From Rehmannia glutinosa (lineage: Eukaryota; Streptophyta; Magnoliopsida; Lamiales; Orobanchaceae): a DNA stretch of 64,000 nt. Of the stretch, positions 11,485-23,320 are shown piece by piece (position 1 is the first letter of the stretch; each line of letters opens with the position of its first letter). The DNA is taken from the NCBI GenBank assembly GCA_016081115.2, contig CM071928.1, positions 60,209,950-60,273,949 on the forward strand, written 5' to 3'. The notes below the pieces were generated by a model. That model did not search any database and was not told where the DNA came from. It saw only the letters and a list, made by a program, of their open reading frames with translations. The translations under genes and the position numbers were made by a program.

Positions 11485-11498
11485 AAAAAGGGGGAGTT
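11485..11498 (+). other. Polypurine tract, element A
   Basis: AAAAAGGGGGAGTT directly before the 3' LTR. It is the plus-strand DNA primer in reverse transcription. The CATCAAAAAGGGGG context is shared with B, C and D. Confidence 0.85.
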
Positions 11499-12841
11499 TG
11501 TTAGATAAATGTTTTTATCAAGATTTTGATGATTTTGTTTTAATAAGTTTTTATACCAAAACAATGTTTTATATGTTGTCTAAATACTCCTAAATGATTT
11601 AAAATATTTTTACTAATTTTTGGAGTATTTCTTAGAGTTTTTAATTTGATAAAAATTGGACAACACTTTTGATGGTTTTGTTTAAATTGGTTTTTACACC
11701 AAAACTATGTTTATAAATGTTGTCTAAATACTCCCAAATGATTTAAAATGTTTTTACTAAATTTTTGGAGTATTTCTTGAAGTTTATTTTTGAAAAAAAT
11801 CGGACAACATTTCAAAGGGAGGTCGACCGGTCGCCCAAAGTGGTCGACCTGGACCAAGATTAGAAACTCGAAACATAACTTACAGTCTTGAAAAAGAGGG
11901 AGGGGGACCGGTCAAGGGTGAGGTCGACCGTCGCACCCTAGGCGACCGGCGCACCCCACCTCGACCGGTCGCGCACCCCTCGCAACCCCTACCTGGATCG
12001 CACTATTTTTTAAAAACGGTCGAAATCTTCAACGGGCAACCGGTCGCCCTATGTTATTTTTTGACAAAAAATTCCAACCGTTGCAACTGTGATGTTAAAG
12101 ATTTGCTTTTCAATTTTGTACAATATTTCTACATCTTGTGATCTTCTTTTTGTAGACAAAAGTGAAGATAGAGGAGCCTATGTTGGGAGCCTATGTTGGT
12201 GAAGCTTCCTATAAATAGAGGATGAATTGAAGACACAAGATACCACACATACAAGCAAAATACACAACAAGAAATCGCAAATTGTTCAAGCTTTCATTTT
12301 TACATTCTTGTTGTAATAGCCTAAGTACTTTCACTTGCACATCTTTGAGGTCTAGGCTTTTTGATTCTTGATTACACTTGCACTCAATCTTTGTATTGGT
12401 TTCATAGAGTTGTAATCTTGAATTTTGTCCATCATTCAACACAAGACATCCTTGTGAGTATTCTTGTGGTAAGAATACACTTGGGTGATTTAGGTGATAG
12501 GTGTTTGAAGAGTGTGGTACTCTTCAAAGGTGGTGAAGGAAGATTGTGGTAATCTCCTTGAAGGTGTTGTAATAGGATTGTGGTAATCCTCAAGGTGTTG
12601 TATTAATTTTTGCTAAATTAATAAAATCTTTTTTTCTTTTTGAAATCCATCCCGGAGATACTGGGGTGGTAGAGGATTAGGCCCTAGGTGGGTTGAACCT
12701 CTTTAAATCAACGAGTGTTGTTTAATTTCCGCTTTTACATTCTTGTCATCTACTTGTTGATTCGAAAACGAGGGTGATTTGCGAAAAATCGGCATAATCT
12801 ATTCACCCCCTCTCTAGATTATCGTAGCCACTTGACTAACA
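11499..12841 (+). repeat. Element A 3' LTR
   Basis: Matches 4273-5601 from TGTTAG to CTAACA. The TATA box is at 12210-12217. Differences from the 5' copy include CTG to CG (5036 versus 12276) and CAGG to CGG (4790 versus 12033). The 3' junction is followed by GATA, the target duplication. Confidence 0.92.
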
Positions 12842-12901
12842 GATATACGAAATGTGATTGATGCATGGGTTGATTCTTAACCGAACAAAAGCTAGTGACG
12901 A
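12842..12901 (+). pseudogene. 60-bp island of the Ulp1-like gene between elements A and B
   Basis: This is the only host sequence between two large insertions. It contains the reading NVIDAWVD and, after a one-base shift, LNRTKASDD. This continues the KRWI end at 4272 and joins DLCNRVFF at 40749 once A, B and the duplicated GATA and GACGA are removed. Its fit on both sides supports the nested-insertion model. Confidence 0.7.
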
Positions 12902-13542
12902 TGTTGGGAAATTTGTTTATTAGATTTTGATGAATGCCATGTAAAACTTAGATTAGAAAGTTAGCACCCAATTTTTGTTGTAAATTGCATTGTAATAGAT
13001 AGGGCAATACGAGCTGAGTCGAGTCAGCTATGCCTGGATAAGCAAGAAGTCAACTAAAGGCTAAAATGAAGACTCAGCTGTGAAGCAGCTGAGTATGGCA
13101 AGAAGGAGAAGTCGAGAACTCGACCGAAAGAGTATCACCGATACAAAATCAGATGAAGTGTCACCAAGTCAACTCAAGAAGCCAAGTCAAGTTGAAGTGA
13201 CAGATGAGTCTTTCAATCATTGGAGCGCACTCAAGTCACCTGGGGAAAAAGGCAGTCAAGTCAAGACAATTGAAAAGAATCCGTTGCACATAAGTCAAGA
13301 ATATTAAATAAACAAGTAATACTTTTATGCTGCCATGTCTTAGAGTGCTCAGTCCCAGAAGCGTGCAAAAGGAATAAACCAATGGGAAGCACTGCACCTT
13401 GTGTCAGAACCTGGAAGGCTGCGAGACATTTAATCCGAGAATATGTCAACATCAAGGACTGCAACAAGACAAGCCAACGAACACAAGTGACTTTTAAAAA
13501 ATCAGCCTATCTCTTCAACGGGCAGATTTTTTGAAAGTTCAC

Positions 13543-13550
13543 TATAAAAG
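13543..13550 (+). promoter_or_regulatory. LTR promoter TATA box, B/C/D family
   Basis: TATAAAAG. The same box occurs at 19556, 32136, 39816, 45118 and 57572 in the other LTRs of the family, always in the context CACTATAAAAGGC. Confidence 0.7.
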
Positions 13551-14400
13551 GCTGAGGAATCACTTTGAGAATAGGTTACCCTTGACAACCTGAACCACGA
13601 ACATTCAAGCTAACATTCGAATCAGAACTCGAAAAATATTCTCAAGTTATTCAAGCAATCCTCAAGCCTAAACTTCAAGAACTCGATCCAACACCAAGTT
13701 GTGAAGGAAAGACAACTTCAAACTCAAGAAGAGGAAACTTTTGGAGAATCAAAAGGGGTCTACATTCCAAGGAGGATTGTAGAAAGGTTCAAGGTCAAAC
13801 TAGTCTCAAGTTATTGGAGGGCTTCGTGATCAAATCCAAGAAGCTTGAGCAAGTGAGCTGAAGTAGAAAGGCAGCCGCCCTATGAAGAAGCTGAGTCGGA
13901 CGAGAAGCCAGCTGTATGACCAAGGCATCTATAGACTGAGTCCCAAAGGATCAAGTCAGTTGTGTGATCAAGACTTGTATCTGGACTAATAACCACTTTG
14001 TACTCTGATCAATACTTAGTGGATTCCTCCAGGAGTTGGAGAAGAGAGCAGTAGAAGAATTACCCCATCTTCGAACCTCTATAAAAATTATTGTGTCATT
14101 TACATTTTTGCACTTACTTTCTGCATATTACTTTATATCTGCTGATAATTTGCATTCCAACTGATAATCAACATAGTGCTAAAACCAAGTGTTAAAACAA
14201 ACTTAAACCAAATTCAAGGGTGTTAAGTCTTCCGCTGAAAATCTCATCACAACCAAGTTAAGGTTTAGACAAACAGCTGAGTTATTCTATCGAGTCTGTT
14301 GAGTGGCTAACTCTGCTGGTTAACTAACTTAGATGTCCCTCAAGGACTTAGTTGTGTATTTAACTCTGTATTATTTTAAAAGGACTAAAATCGAAATGTT

Positions 14401-14437
14401 AGTAAGGTTTATTCAACCCCCCCTTCTAAACCTTACT
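14401..14437 (+). promoter_or_regulatory. Stem-loop near the LTR end, element B
   Basis: An 11-bp stem with loop TTCAACCCCCCCTTC. Matching structures are at 20416-20449 (C), 40688-40722 (B 3' LTR), 45967-46000 and 58440-58474 (D). It lies about 20 bases before the LTR end and close to the primer site. Confidence 0.7.
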
Positions 14438-14459
14438 CACACCCCTTGGGACCTACAAG

Positions 14460-14471
14460 TGGTATCAGAGC
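14460..14471 (+). other. Primer binding site (initiator Met-tRNA), element B
   Basis: TGGTATCAGAGC, two bases after the LTR end. It is the canonical copia primer site. Confidence 0.92.
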
Positions 14472-14572
14472 GGTTGGTTCATTGAGCCTTCCGCACTGGT
14501 TGCTGAACTAGATCTCCAATCTTTCAAAGAAGTTCTTTCAAAAGCCATTTTTTTAAAAACAGCAAAGTTATA

Positions 14573-16895
14573 ATGGAAGCAAATTTGACACGCATCCCTA
14601 TGTTTACCATTGAGGAATTTGATGACTGGAAAATACGTATGCGTGCTCATCTATCGCCTTTACATGATGAGATGTGGATAGTGATAGAGGATGGGCCACC
14701 GCAAATAATGAAGGTGAACACAAACTGCAAAGGAGAGTCGCAGAAGGGAGAGGAGGTTGCTCCTCCTAGACCAGCTATGGTTGAAAAACCAAGATCTGAA
14801 TGGACAAATGATGACAGAAAAAGATAAAACCTTACAAGACATTGGACAAAGCCATGTTCAACAAAGTCAAATCTTTCAAGACAGCCAAAGAAATCGGGAT
14901 AAATTAACCTTAACTGCGGAAGGATCCGAGCAAATTAAAGAAAACAAATTATCATTGTTCAAAAATTTGAAAACTTTAAAATGCTTGCAGTGAAACAACG
15001 GACCAGCTTGGATGCCGATTCACTGAAATTACAAATGAGCTCTCAAAGACTTGGGAAAGAATATACACAGAAGGAGATGTGTATGAAGATACTAAGGAGC
15101 CTCCCAACTGAGTGGGAAATGAAGACCATGGCTCTAAGGCACTCAATGGATCTATCAAAAACATCCAATCATGAACTATTCTCAGACCTCAAAGCTTATG
15201 AGTTTGAGATGAAAGAAAGGATCAAGAGGAGATAGTTGTACCCAAAACAGCTGCACTCAAAGTCAAGGAAGGGAAGAGAGCTGAGACCAAAGAAGTCATT
15301 GACCAGGAGGAAATTGCCTTGATGGTTAAAAGATTCAACAAGTTCTTCAACAAGAACTACAAAAGAAACAAAGGTGAATCCTCCAGAAGGCATTCAAGTC
15401 CCTCCAAGTCAAGGGAAGATAGGCCACCAAAGAGAGCAGAGTATCAAAAGGTCGAATATCAAAGAGCTGACAACCCAAGAAATGAGAGAGTTGATCAAAA
15501 AGTTGAAAACCTGTGTTGGAATTGCAGAAAACCAGGACATTTTGCTATTGACTGTCCATATCCTGTAGTCAATAAATACATGAATGAAGAAGAAAGAAAA
15601 GACTTCAGAGAAAGAAGACAAGAAAAGAAAAGAGCAATATTGGCTACTGAAACTGCTGAAACAACTAAGTCAAAGGACACGGCAGACTCAGAGAGTAGTG
15701 AAGCTGACTACTCAAGTGATTCTGAAGAAGAAGCTATGATCTGTCTAATGGCTAAAGAACAAGATCAACCTGACCAAGAAGATGAGGTACACTCTAACTC
15801 ATCTCACTCAGATTCTAGTGATAGTGATTGTGACACACACACTTCATCACCCACTGATATTTATGATTCATTAGGCAAAATGATGAAAGACTTTGAGCAT
15901 ATTAAATCCTCACACACACTATTAAATGAGGAAAACAACCAGCTCAAAAACCAAAACTCACAGCTGACTAAGGAGTTGAGTACTCTAAGTCACATAACTG
16001 ATGAGAACAAAGAGCTGAAGGCTGAAAATGCTAAACTAACAGCAGAGATAGCTGCTATAGAAAAGAGAGAAAGTGATCTCAAAAATGTGATTGCTTCATT
16101 CACAAAGGCATCTAAATCATTGGATGACCTTATCATGAGCCAAAAAGAATGTGGAGACAATACATGCATAGGATTCAATTCCTTTGTGCACAGTCAAACT
16201 CCAAGAGTGATCTCGGAAAAAGGATCTTCAAGTAATGAAGCATCTCAAAAATCCAAAACACCAAATGTTACACACACATTAATTCCAAAGAATAACCACA
16301 AACAAACTGGCCTTGGATATAAAGGAAATGGAAAACAGCCAGTTGAGTATGCTGAGAGGATAGCTGAGAAGAAATCCAGCAGAGTTCCTCACCAAACTCC
16401 AAACAGGAAGTACTCTGTGAAGAAGAAACAGAGCTACCAAAATCCCCAGAAGTTCTATCAGAGGAACACAAATGATGGGAATGGTAGAAACTACCCAAGT
16501 CAAGCTGATTGGAATATTATGAAATATCAGCCAAGACCAATGGAATACATGCCAAAATGGCAAAGACGTAGAACTCAACAAAGGTCATTCCAAAGGCAAA
16601 AGAGCTATTATCAAAGACACTTATGCACCCAATCACTACACTCGAAATATCACAATTACCCAAAGAAGGCAATTGCTAAAACACACACACAGGCATACAG
16701 ACACAAGAGACATCTATATGAACCTAAAGCCCCCAAGCAATTTGCCAAAGTGAATTATGATTATGGCACAGATAGATGGCAACCTCTCAGAGTCAAATCA
16801 ATTGGCTATAGGTTGGTTGGATCATCTTACACACTAACCCCTCAGACCCAGGCAAGTACGGTACCTAAAACTAATTTCCTTGATTGCGGGTTCAA
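14573..16895 (+). pseudogene. Element B gag, nearly complete but shifted
   Basis: The start is ATG at 14573 (MEANLTRIPMFTIEEFDDW), the same start as in C and D. Relative to C, about 30 bases are missing near 14830, and the frame shifts between there and 15319. From 15319 a single frame of 557 codons runs through the basic linker, the CCHC knuckle CWNCRKPGHFAIDC (15514-15555), a Ser/Asp/Glu-rich stretch and a long coiled coil with heptads (about 15920-16080). Gag makes the particle and binds RNA through the knuckle. The coiled-coil C-terminal extension is much longer than in simple copia gags and is shared by C and D. Confidence 0.85.
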
Positions 16896-18913
16896 GGAAT
16901 GTACAATGAGTGCCAAGGAACCTATTACATGGATAGTGGTCGTTTCCGCATATGACAGAAACAAGAAAAATCACAAAGTTCAAGGAGATTAGAGGTTCAA
17001 AAGTCATATTAGGAGAAAATGAAGCTCCAGGAAATAAGAGGCACCGGATCCATCAAGAAAAATGGATTAGAAATCACAGATGTTGCATACGTTGAAGGCC
17101 TTAACTTCAATTTTTAAGCATCACCAACTCGTGACAAGGGCTACAATGTTGGATTCATTATGGGAGTATGCCAAATCCAAGACACTAAATCAAATGAAGT
17201 AGTGTTGCAAGGATCCGCAAAAAGAACATGTATGTGGTATATTGGTCAACCCGCCACACCAAGCACTTGTCTCATAGCAAAAAAAGACAAACCGAATCAA
17301 GTTGTCGTGGCACAAGAAGCCGAGTCACCCGAATTTCAAGACAATTAATAAGCTTACAAGGAGTAATCTTGTAGAAGGACCGCGGACTCAAAGGTACAAG
17401 AAGGAAAGTGTTTGTGATGAATGCCAAATGGGAAAGCAAATCAAATCATCATTCAAAGCAAAGTCAAGTCCATCTTCAACAAGGATATTGCATCATCCGT
17501 TGCATATGGATCTATTTGGTCCAATTGAGCCACCAAAGATAAGTGGAAAGAAATACACTCCAAAGAGTGGTGGATGATTATTCAAGATATACATGGAAAA
17601 TCTTCATGTGTAAAAACAAGGAAACTTTGCAGATGAAAAGAGTTCAAAATGAGAAGAGTCAAACCATTATAAAGATAAGATCTCGATAGAGAACCGAGTT
17701 TGTCAATGGAATAATAACTCAATATTATGTTGAAAATGGTATTGCTCATGAATTATCTCGGCAGAAGGACTCCACAAAGAAATGGTGTTGCGAAAAGAAG
17801 GAATAGAACTCTCAAAGAAGCAGAAGAACCATGTTAGCAAGCAGGTCGCTAAAAAGATTTTGGGTTGAAGCCATCAAAACGCATGCTATACTCAAAATAG
17901 ATGCATGATAAATAGACACCGACAAAGACTCCTATGAGATTTGGAAAGGAGAAAGCCAAATGTTGCATATTTTAGAATCTTTGGATGTAAATGCTTCATC
18001 CACAACAATGGCAAGGATAATCTAAAGGCTTTTGATGCTAAAGTCGATGAAGGTATCTTCTTGGGATACTCAAATGAAAGCAAAGCCTATAGAGGCCAAC
18101 AAGAGGACTATGGTCACGTAAGAGTCTATCCATGTGGTTTTTGATGAACCTAATGTAAATGGAGAAGACATTGAGGAGTTAGCCGATAAGCTAAATCACC
18201 TAATCGTGCAAAAGAGTCCTTATGTTGAAGTCAAGTCGAGTAATTTATCAAGGTGAAGATGAGATAGTTGAATCTCAAAGACACCGAAAATATGCAAATA
18301 AGTGATGATGAGAGAGCTGCTCAAGATAACACAACAGCATAACGATCAACCCGGGCTTGACTTACTACAACCTCGATGTGAGATGGCCGAGAGACCATCC
18401 ACCGTGAGCTAGTCATTGGAGATGTAAGAGATGGTGTAAGAACCAGATCCGCAGCTCAACAAGAAGCAATGTTCACTTGTTTTATTTCCCAAATAGAGCC
18501 AAAAGATGTGTCTCAAGCATTGGACGACACACATTAGATTCAGACCATGCAAGAAGAGCTGAATCAGTTTGAAAGAAATAAAATATGGGAATTGGTGCAA
18601 AGACCAACCCATCAAAATGTTATTGGCACAAAATAGGTTTTCAGAAACAAGATGAATGAAGAAGGTTCTGTGGTGAGAAACAAGGCTAGATTAGTAGCCA
18701 AAGGGTATTGCCAAGAAGAAGGTATAGATTTTGATGAAACATTTGCTCATGTTGCAAGATTAGAAGCTATAAGGATGTTTCTTGCCTATGCTGCACACAA
18801 GAACTTCATTGTATATCAAATGGATGTGAAGAGTGCATTTCTAAATGGATTGTTGGAAGAAGAAGTCTATGTTGAACAACCTCTAGGATTTGAGCAGAAG
18901 ACTCTTGGAGATA
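16896..18913 (+). pseudogene. Element B pol, 5' part: protease, integrase and start of RT
   Basis: The protease motif MDSG is at 16929-16940, but the following frame is broken. The integrase zinc region ends in CDECQMGKQ (about 17420-17445). HMDLFGPIEP and DDYSRYTW-like sequence follow (17500-17600), then IFGCKCFIHN (about 17970-18005). RT begins near 18520 and has GTK, MNEEGSVVRNKARLVAKGYC and DVKSAFLNG (18652-18945). It stops at 18913, where element C is inserted (its TSD copy follows), and resumes at 32910. The INT part has many more frame changes than the same region of C, most at CAG/CTG positions. Only fragments could be translated as sequenced. Confidence 0.82.
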
Positions 18914-18918
18914 AGGTG

Positions 18919-20472
18919 TGTTGGGAAATTTGTTGTTTAGATTGATGAATGCCATGTAAAACTTGGACTAGAAAGTTTGCACCCCATTTTCTTTGTATTT
19001 TGCATTGTAATAGATAGGACTATACGAGCTGAGTCAAGTCAGCTATGCCTGGATATGCAAAAAGTCAACTGGAGGCTAAAATGAAGACTCCGCTGTGAAG
19101 CAGTTGAAGTATGGCAAGGAGGAGAAGTCAAGAACTTGACTGAAGGAGTATCAGCTGGTTACAGCTATGAGAAGTGTCAGTCAAGTCAACTCAAGACAGC
19201 CAAGTCAAGTTGAAGTGACAGATGAGTCTTCTAATGATTGGGAGCTGACTCAAAGTCACCTAGGAAAGTTAAGGAACTCGCAATGCTCAAGACAATTGAA
19301 AAGAGTCCGCTGTACGTAAGTCAAGAAAGTTACTTAAATAAGTAATACTTCCATGCTCATATTCTAAAGTGCCCCCCGTAAGCGTGCAAAAGGAATAAAC
19401 CAATGGGAAGCACCGCACCGTGTCGCTCAAAAGTCAAGGTTCATTTAACACGAGGTAATGTCAATTTCAAGTACTGCAACAAGACAAGCCAACGACCACT
19501 AGTGTCTTTTGAAAATCAGCCTATCTCTTCAACGGGCATATTTTTGAAAGAGCACTATAAAAGGCAGAGGAATCACTTTGAGAGAAGGTTACCTAAACCA
19601 CGAACATTCAAGTTATTATTCGAGTTGTAACCTACAAAAATATTCTCAAGTTACTCAAGCAAATCCTCAAGCCTAAACTTCGAAGGAAATCGATCCAACA
19701 CCAAGCTGTGAAGGAAAGACAACCTCATACTGTTGAAGAGGAAACTTTTGAAGAATCAAAAGGGGTCTGCATTCCTAGGAGGATTGTAGAAAGGTTCAAG
19801 GTCGAACCAATCTCAAGCTATTGGAGGGCTTCATGATCAAATCCAAGAAGCTTGAGCAAGTGAGTCAGAGTAGCAAGCGCAAACGCCTGCCAAGAAGCCG
19901 AGTCGTATGAGAAGCCACCAGTGTGACCAAGGCATCTCCAAACCGAGTCCCAAAGGATCAAGTCACTATGTGATCAAGACTTGTATCCGGACCGATAACC
20001 ACTTTGTACTCGATCAATACTTAGTGGATTCCTCCAGAGTTGGAGAAGAGAGGATTAGAAGAATTACCCCATCTTCGAACCTCTATAAAATTTATTGTGT
20101 CATTTACATTTCAGCATTTACTTATTGCATATCATTTAATATCTGCTGATAATTTGCTATCCAATTGATATTTAACAAAGTGCTAAAACCAAGTGTTAAA
20201 ACAAACTTAAACCAAATTCACGGGTGTTAAGTCTTCGAAAAGAAAATCTTATCACAACCAAGTTAAGTATAAGACTACAAAATGAGTTATTCTATCAACA
20301 AATCAATGAAATCATGAGTGGCTAACTCTGCAAGGTTAACTAACTTAGTTGTCCATCAAGGACTTAGTCAGAAATTAACTTTGAATAATTTTAAAAGGAC
20401 TAAATCGAAAAGTTGGTAAGGTTTATTCAACCCCCCTTCTAAACCTTACACTAACACCCCTTGGGACCGACA
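18919..20472 (+). repeat. Element C 5' LTR
   Basis: 1554 bp, TGTTGGG...ACCGACA. The TATA box is at 19556-19563 and the stem-loop at 20416-20449. It pairs with 31494-32904, which lacks about 148 bases near its end. Confidence 0.92.
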
Positions 20473-20474
20473 AG

Positions 20475-20486
20475 TGGTATCAGAGC
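20475..20486 (+). other. Primer binding site (initiator Met-tRNA), element C
   Basis: TGGTATCAGAGC two bases after the LTR end. Canonical. Confidence 0.92.
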
Positions 20487-20600
20487 GGTTGGTTCATTGA
20501 GCCTTCCGCACTGGTTACTGAACTAGATCTCCAATCCTTCAAAGAAGTTTTTAACACTTGTTCTTTCAAAAGCCACTTTTAAAACAACAACGTTATTATC

Positions 20601-22930
20601 ATGGAAGCAAATTTGACACGCATTCCTATGTTTACCATTGAAGAATTTGATGACTGGAAAATACGTATGCATGCTCATCTATTAGCTTTACATGATGAAA
20701 TGTGGATAGTGATAGAGGATAGCCACTGCAAATAATGAAGGTGAACACAGCTGCAAGGAGAGCTGATGCAGCTGAAAGAGAGAAGGATGCTCTTCCTAGA
20801 CCAGCTATGGTTGAAAAGCCAAGCGCTGAGTGGACAAATGATGATAGAAAAAGATACAACCTTGACAATGTGGCCAAGGATATACTTTACAAGACTTTGG
20901 ACAAAGCCATGTTCAACAAAGTCAAATCTTGCAAAACAGCCAAAGAAATCTGGGATAAATTGACCCTAATTTGTGAAGGATCTGAGCAAATCAAGGAAAA
21001 CAAATTATTTGTTGTTGTTCAAAAATTTGAAAATTTTAAAATGCTTACAGTGAGACAATGGATCACCGGACGATAGATTCACCGAAATAACCAATGAGCT
21101 CTCAAAGACTTGGGAAAGGATACACACGAGAGAGATGTATGAAGATATTAAGGAGCCTCCCAGCTGAGTGGCAAATGAAGACCATGGCTCTAAGACACTC
21201 GATGGACCTATCAAAAACATCCAATCATGAACTATTCTCAGATCTCAAAGCCTATGAGTTTGAGATGAGAAGAAATGATCAAGAGGAGATAGTTGTACCC
21301 AAAACAGCTGCACTCGTAGTCAAGGAAGGGAAGAGAGCTGAGACCAAAGGAGTCATTGACCAGGAAGAGATTGCCTTGATGGTTAAAAGATTCAACAAGT
21401 TCTTCAACAAGAACTACAAAAGAAACAAAGGTGAATCCTCCAGAAGACATTCAGCTCCCTCCAAGTCAAGGGAAAATAGGCCACCAAAGAGAGCTGAGTA
21501 TCAAAAGGTCGAATATCAAAGAGCTGACAACCCAAGAAATAAGAGAGTTGATCAAAAAGTTGAAAACTTGTGTTGGAATTGCAGACAACAAGGACACTTT
21601 GCCATTGACTGTCCATATCCTGTAGTGAATAAATACATGAATGAAGAAGAAAGAAAAGTCTTCAGAGAAAGAAGGCAAGAAAAGAAAAGAGCAATGTTGG
21701 CTCCTGAGACAGCTGACACAGCTAAGTCAAAAGAAACAGTAGACTCAGAGAGTAGTGAAGCTGACTACTCAAGTGACTCTGAAGAAGAAGCCTTAATATA
21801 TCTAATGGCTAAAGAACAAGATCAATCTGACCAAGAAGATGAGGTACACTCTAACTCATCTCATTTAGATTCTAGTGATAGTGATTGTGACACACACACT
21901 TCATCACCCACTGATCTTCATGATTCATTAGGAAAAATGATGAAAGATTTTGAGCACATTAAATCCTCACACTCACTATTAAATGAGGAAAACAGCCAGC
22001 TCAAAAGCCAAAACTCACAGCTGACTAAGGAGCTGAGTACTCTAAGTCACATAGCTAATGAGAACAAAGAGCTGAAGGCTGAAAATGCTAAACTAATAGC
22101 AGAGATAGCTGCTATAGAAAAGAGAGAAAATGATCTCAAAAATGTAATTGCTTCATTCACAAAGGCATCTAAATCATTGGATGACCTTATCATGAGCCAA
22201 AAAGAATGTGGAGACAAGACAGGCATAGGATTCAATTCCTTTGTGCATTGTCAAACTCCTAGAGTGATCTTGGAAAAAGGATCTTCAAGTAATGAAGCAT
22301 CTCAAAAATCCAAGACACCAAATGTTGCACACACAATCATTCCAAAGCACAATCACAAACAAACTGGCCTAGGATATAAAGGAAAAGGAAAATAGCCAAT
22401 TGAGTATGCTGAGAGGACAGCTGAGAAGAAATCCAGCAGAGTTCCTCAGCAAACTCCAAATAGGAAGTACTTTGTGAAGAAGAAACAGAGCTACCAAAAT
22501 CTCCAGAAGCTCTATCAATGGAACAAATATGATGGGAATAGTAGAAACTACCCAACTCAAGTTGATTGGAATAATGTGAAATATCAGCCAAGACCTGTGG
22601 AATACATGCCAAAATGGCAAAGGCCTAGAACTCAGCAAAGGTCATTCCAAAGGCAAAAGAGTTATTATCAGCACACATATGCACCCAAGCACTACACTCA
22701 GAGATATCACAATTACCCAAAGAATGTAATTGCTAAGACACACACACACAGTCATACAGACAAAAGAGACAGTTGTATGAACCTAAAGCCCCCAAGCAAT
22801 TTCCCAAAGTAAATTATGATTATGGCACGGATAGATGGCAACCCCTTAGAGTCAAATCATTTGGTTATAGGTTGGTTGGATCATCTTACAGCACTAACCC
22901 CTCAGGACCCAGGCAAGTATGGGTACCTAA
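20601..22930 (+). pseudogene. Element C gag
   Basis: The start is ATG at 20601 (MEANLTRIPMFTIEEFDDW). A one-base loss near 20721 shifts the frame to 20735-21076, which holds EWTNDDRKRYNLDNVAKD and EIWDKLTLICEG, the capsid-like UBN2-type region. A second shift leads to the long frame 21094-22395 with LRSLPAEWQMKTMAL and SNHELFSDLKAYE. The CCHC knuckle CWNCRQQGHFAIDC is at 21571-21612. An acidic Ser-rich stretch and a long coiled coil follow. A TAG at 22393-22395 interrupts the tail, and the frame goes on in pieces to about 22920. Two shifts and one stop separate this copy from an intact gag. Confidence 0.87.
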
Positions 22931-22946
22931 AAACTAATTTCCTTGA

Positions 22947-23320
22947 TTGCAGGTTCAAGGAACAGCAGAGTGCCAAGGAACCTGGTACATGGATAGTGGC
23001 TGTTCCATACACATGACAGGAAATAAGAAAAATCTGTCAAAGTTCAAGGAGATTAGAGGCGCAAAAGTCATATTTGGAGGAAATGAAACTCCAGGGGAAA
23101 TAAGAGGCACTGGATCCATCAAGAAAAATGTATTAGAAATCACAGATGTTGCATATGTTGAAGGCCTCAATTTCAACTTTCTAAGCATCAGTCAACTCTG
23201 CGACAAGGGCTATAATGTTGGATTCAATATGGGAGTGTGCCAAAAGAACATGTATGTGGTAGACTGGTCGACTGCCACACCAAGCACTTGTTTATTAGCC
23301 AAGAGTACAGCCGAATCAAG
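22947..23320 (+). CDS. Element C protease region
   Basis: WYMDSGCSIHMTGNKKNL (active-site DSG at 22992-23000) lies in the frame 22947-23579, followed by VIFGGNETPGEIRGTGS and LSISQLCDKGYNVGF, all typical of copia aspartic proteases. It would release mature proteins from the gag-pol polyprotein. This is the only copy of the three in which the protease region is uninterrupted. In B and D the same bases are altered. Confidence 0.85.

Larger units (their letters stand above)
4273..12841 (+). mobile_element. Element A: Sirevirus-type Ty1/copia retrotransposon, full length
   Basis: The element has two matching LTRs (1329 and 1343 bp), Met-tRNA primer site, gag, PR, INT, RT, RNase H (copia order), a 1.25-kb non-coding spacer, and a polypurine tract CATCAAAAAGGGGGA before the 3' LTR. 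GATA is duplicated on both sides (4269-4272 and 12842-12845). The RT/RNase H sequence (SLLYLTASRPDI, IFTKPL) and the CATCAAAAAGGGGG tract fit the SIRE/Maximus lineage. It has no third reading frame, unlike B, C and D. It inserted into an exon of the Ulp1-like gene. Confidence 0.9.
12902..14457 (+). repeat. Element B 5' LTR
   Basis: TGTTGGG...ACCTACA, 1556 bp. The TATA box TATAAAAG is at 13543-13550. The inverted repeat AGTAAGGTTTA/TAAACCTTACT with a C-rich loop is at 14401-14437. CAGCTGAG/CTCAGCTG motifs recur in the upstream half. It pairs with 39169-40743. Confidence 0.92.

Noticed and set aside
15990..16178. Minus-strand hydrophobic frames over gag of B (and 22047-22235 in C)
   Set aside because: They are antisense shadows of the gag coiled coil.
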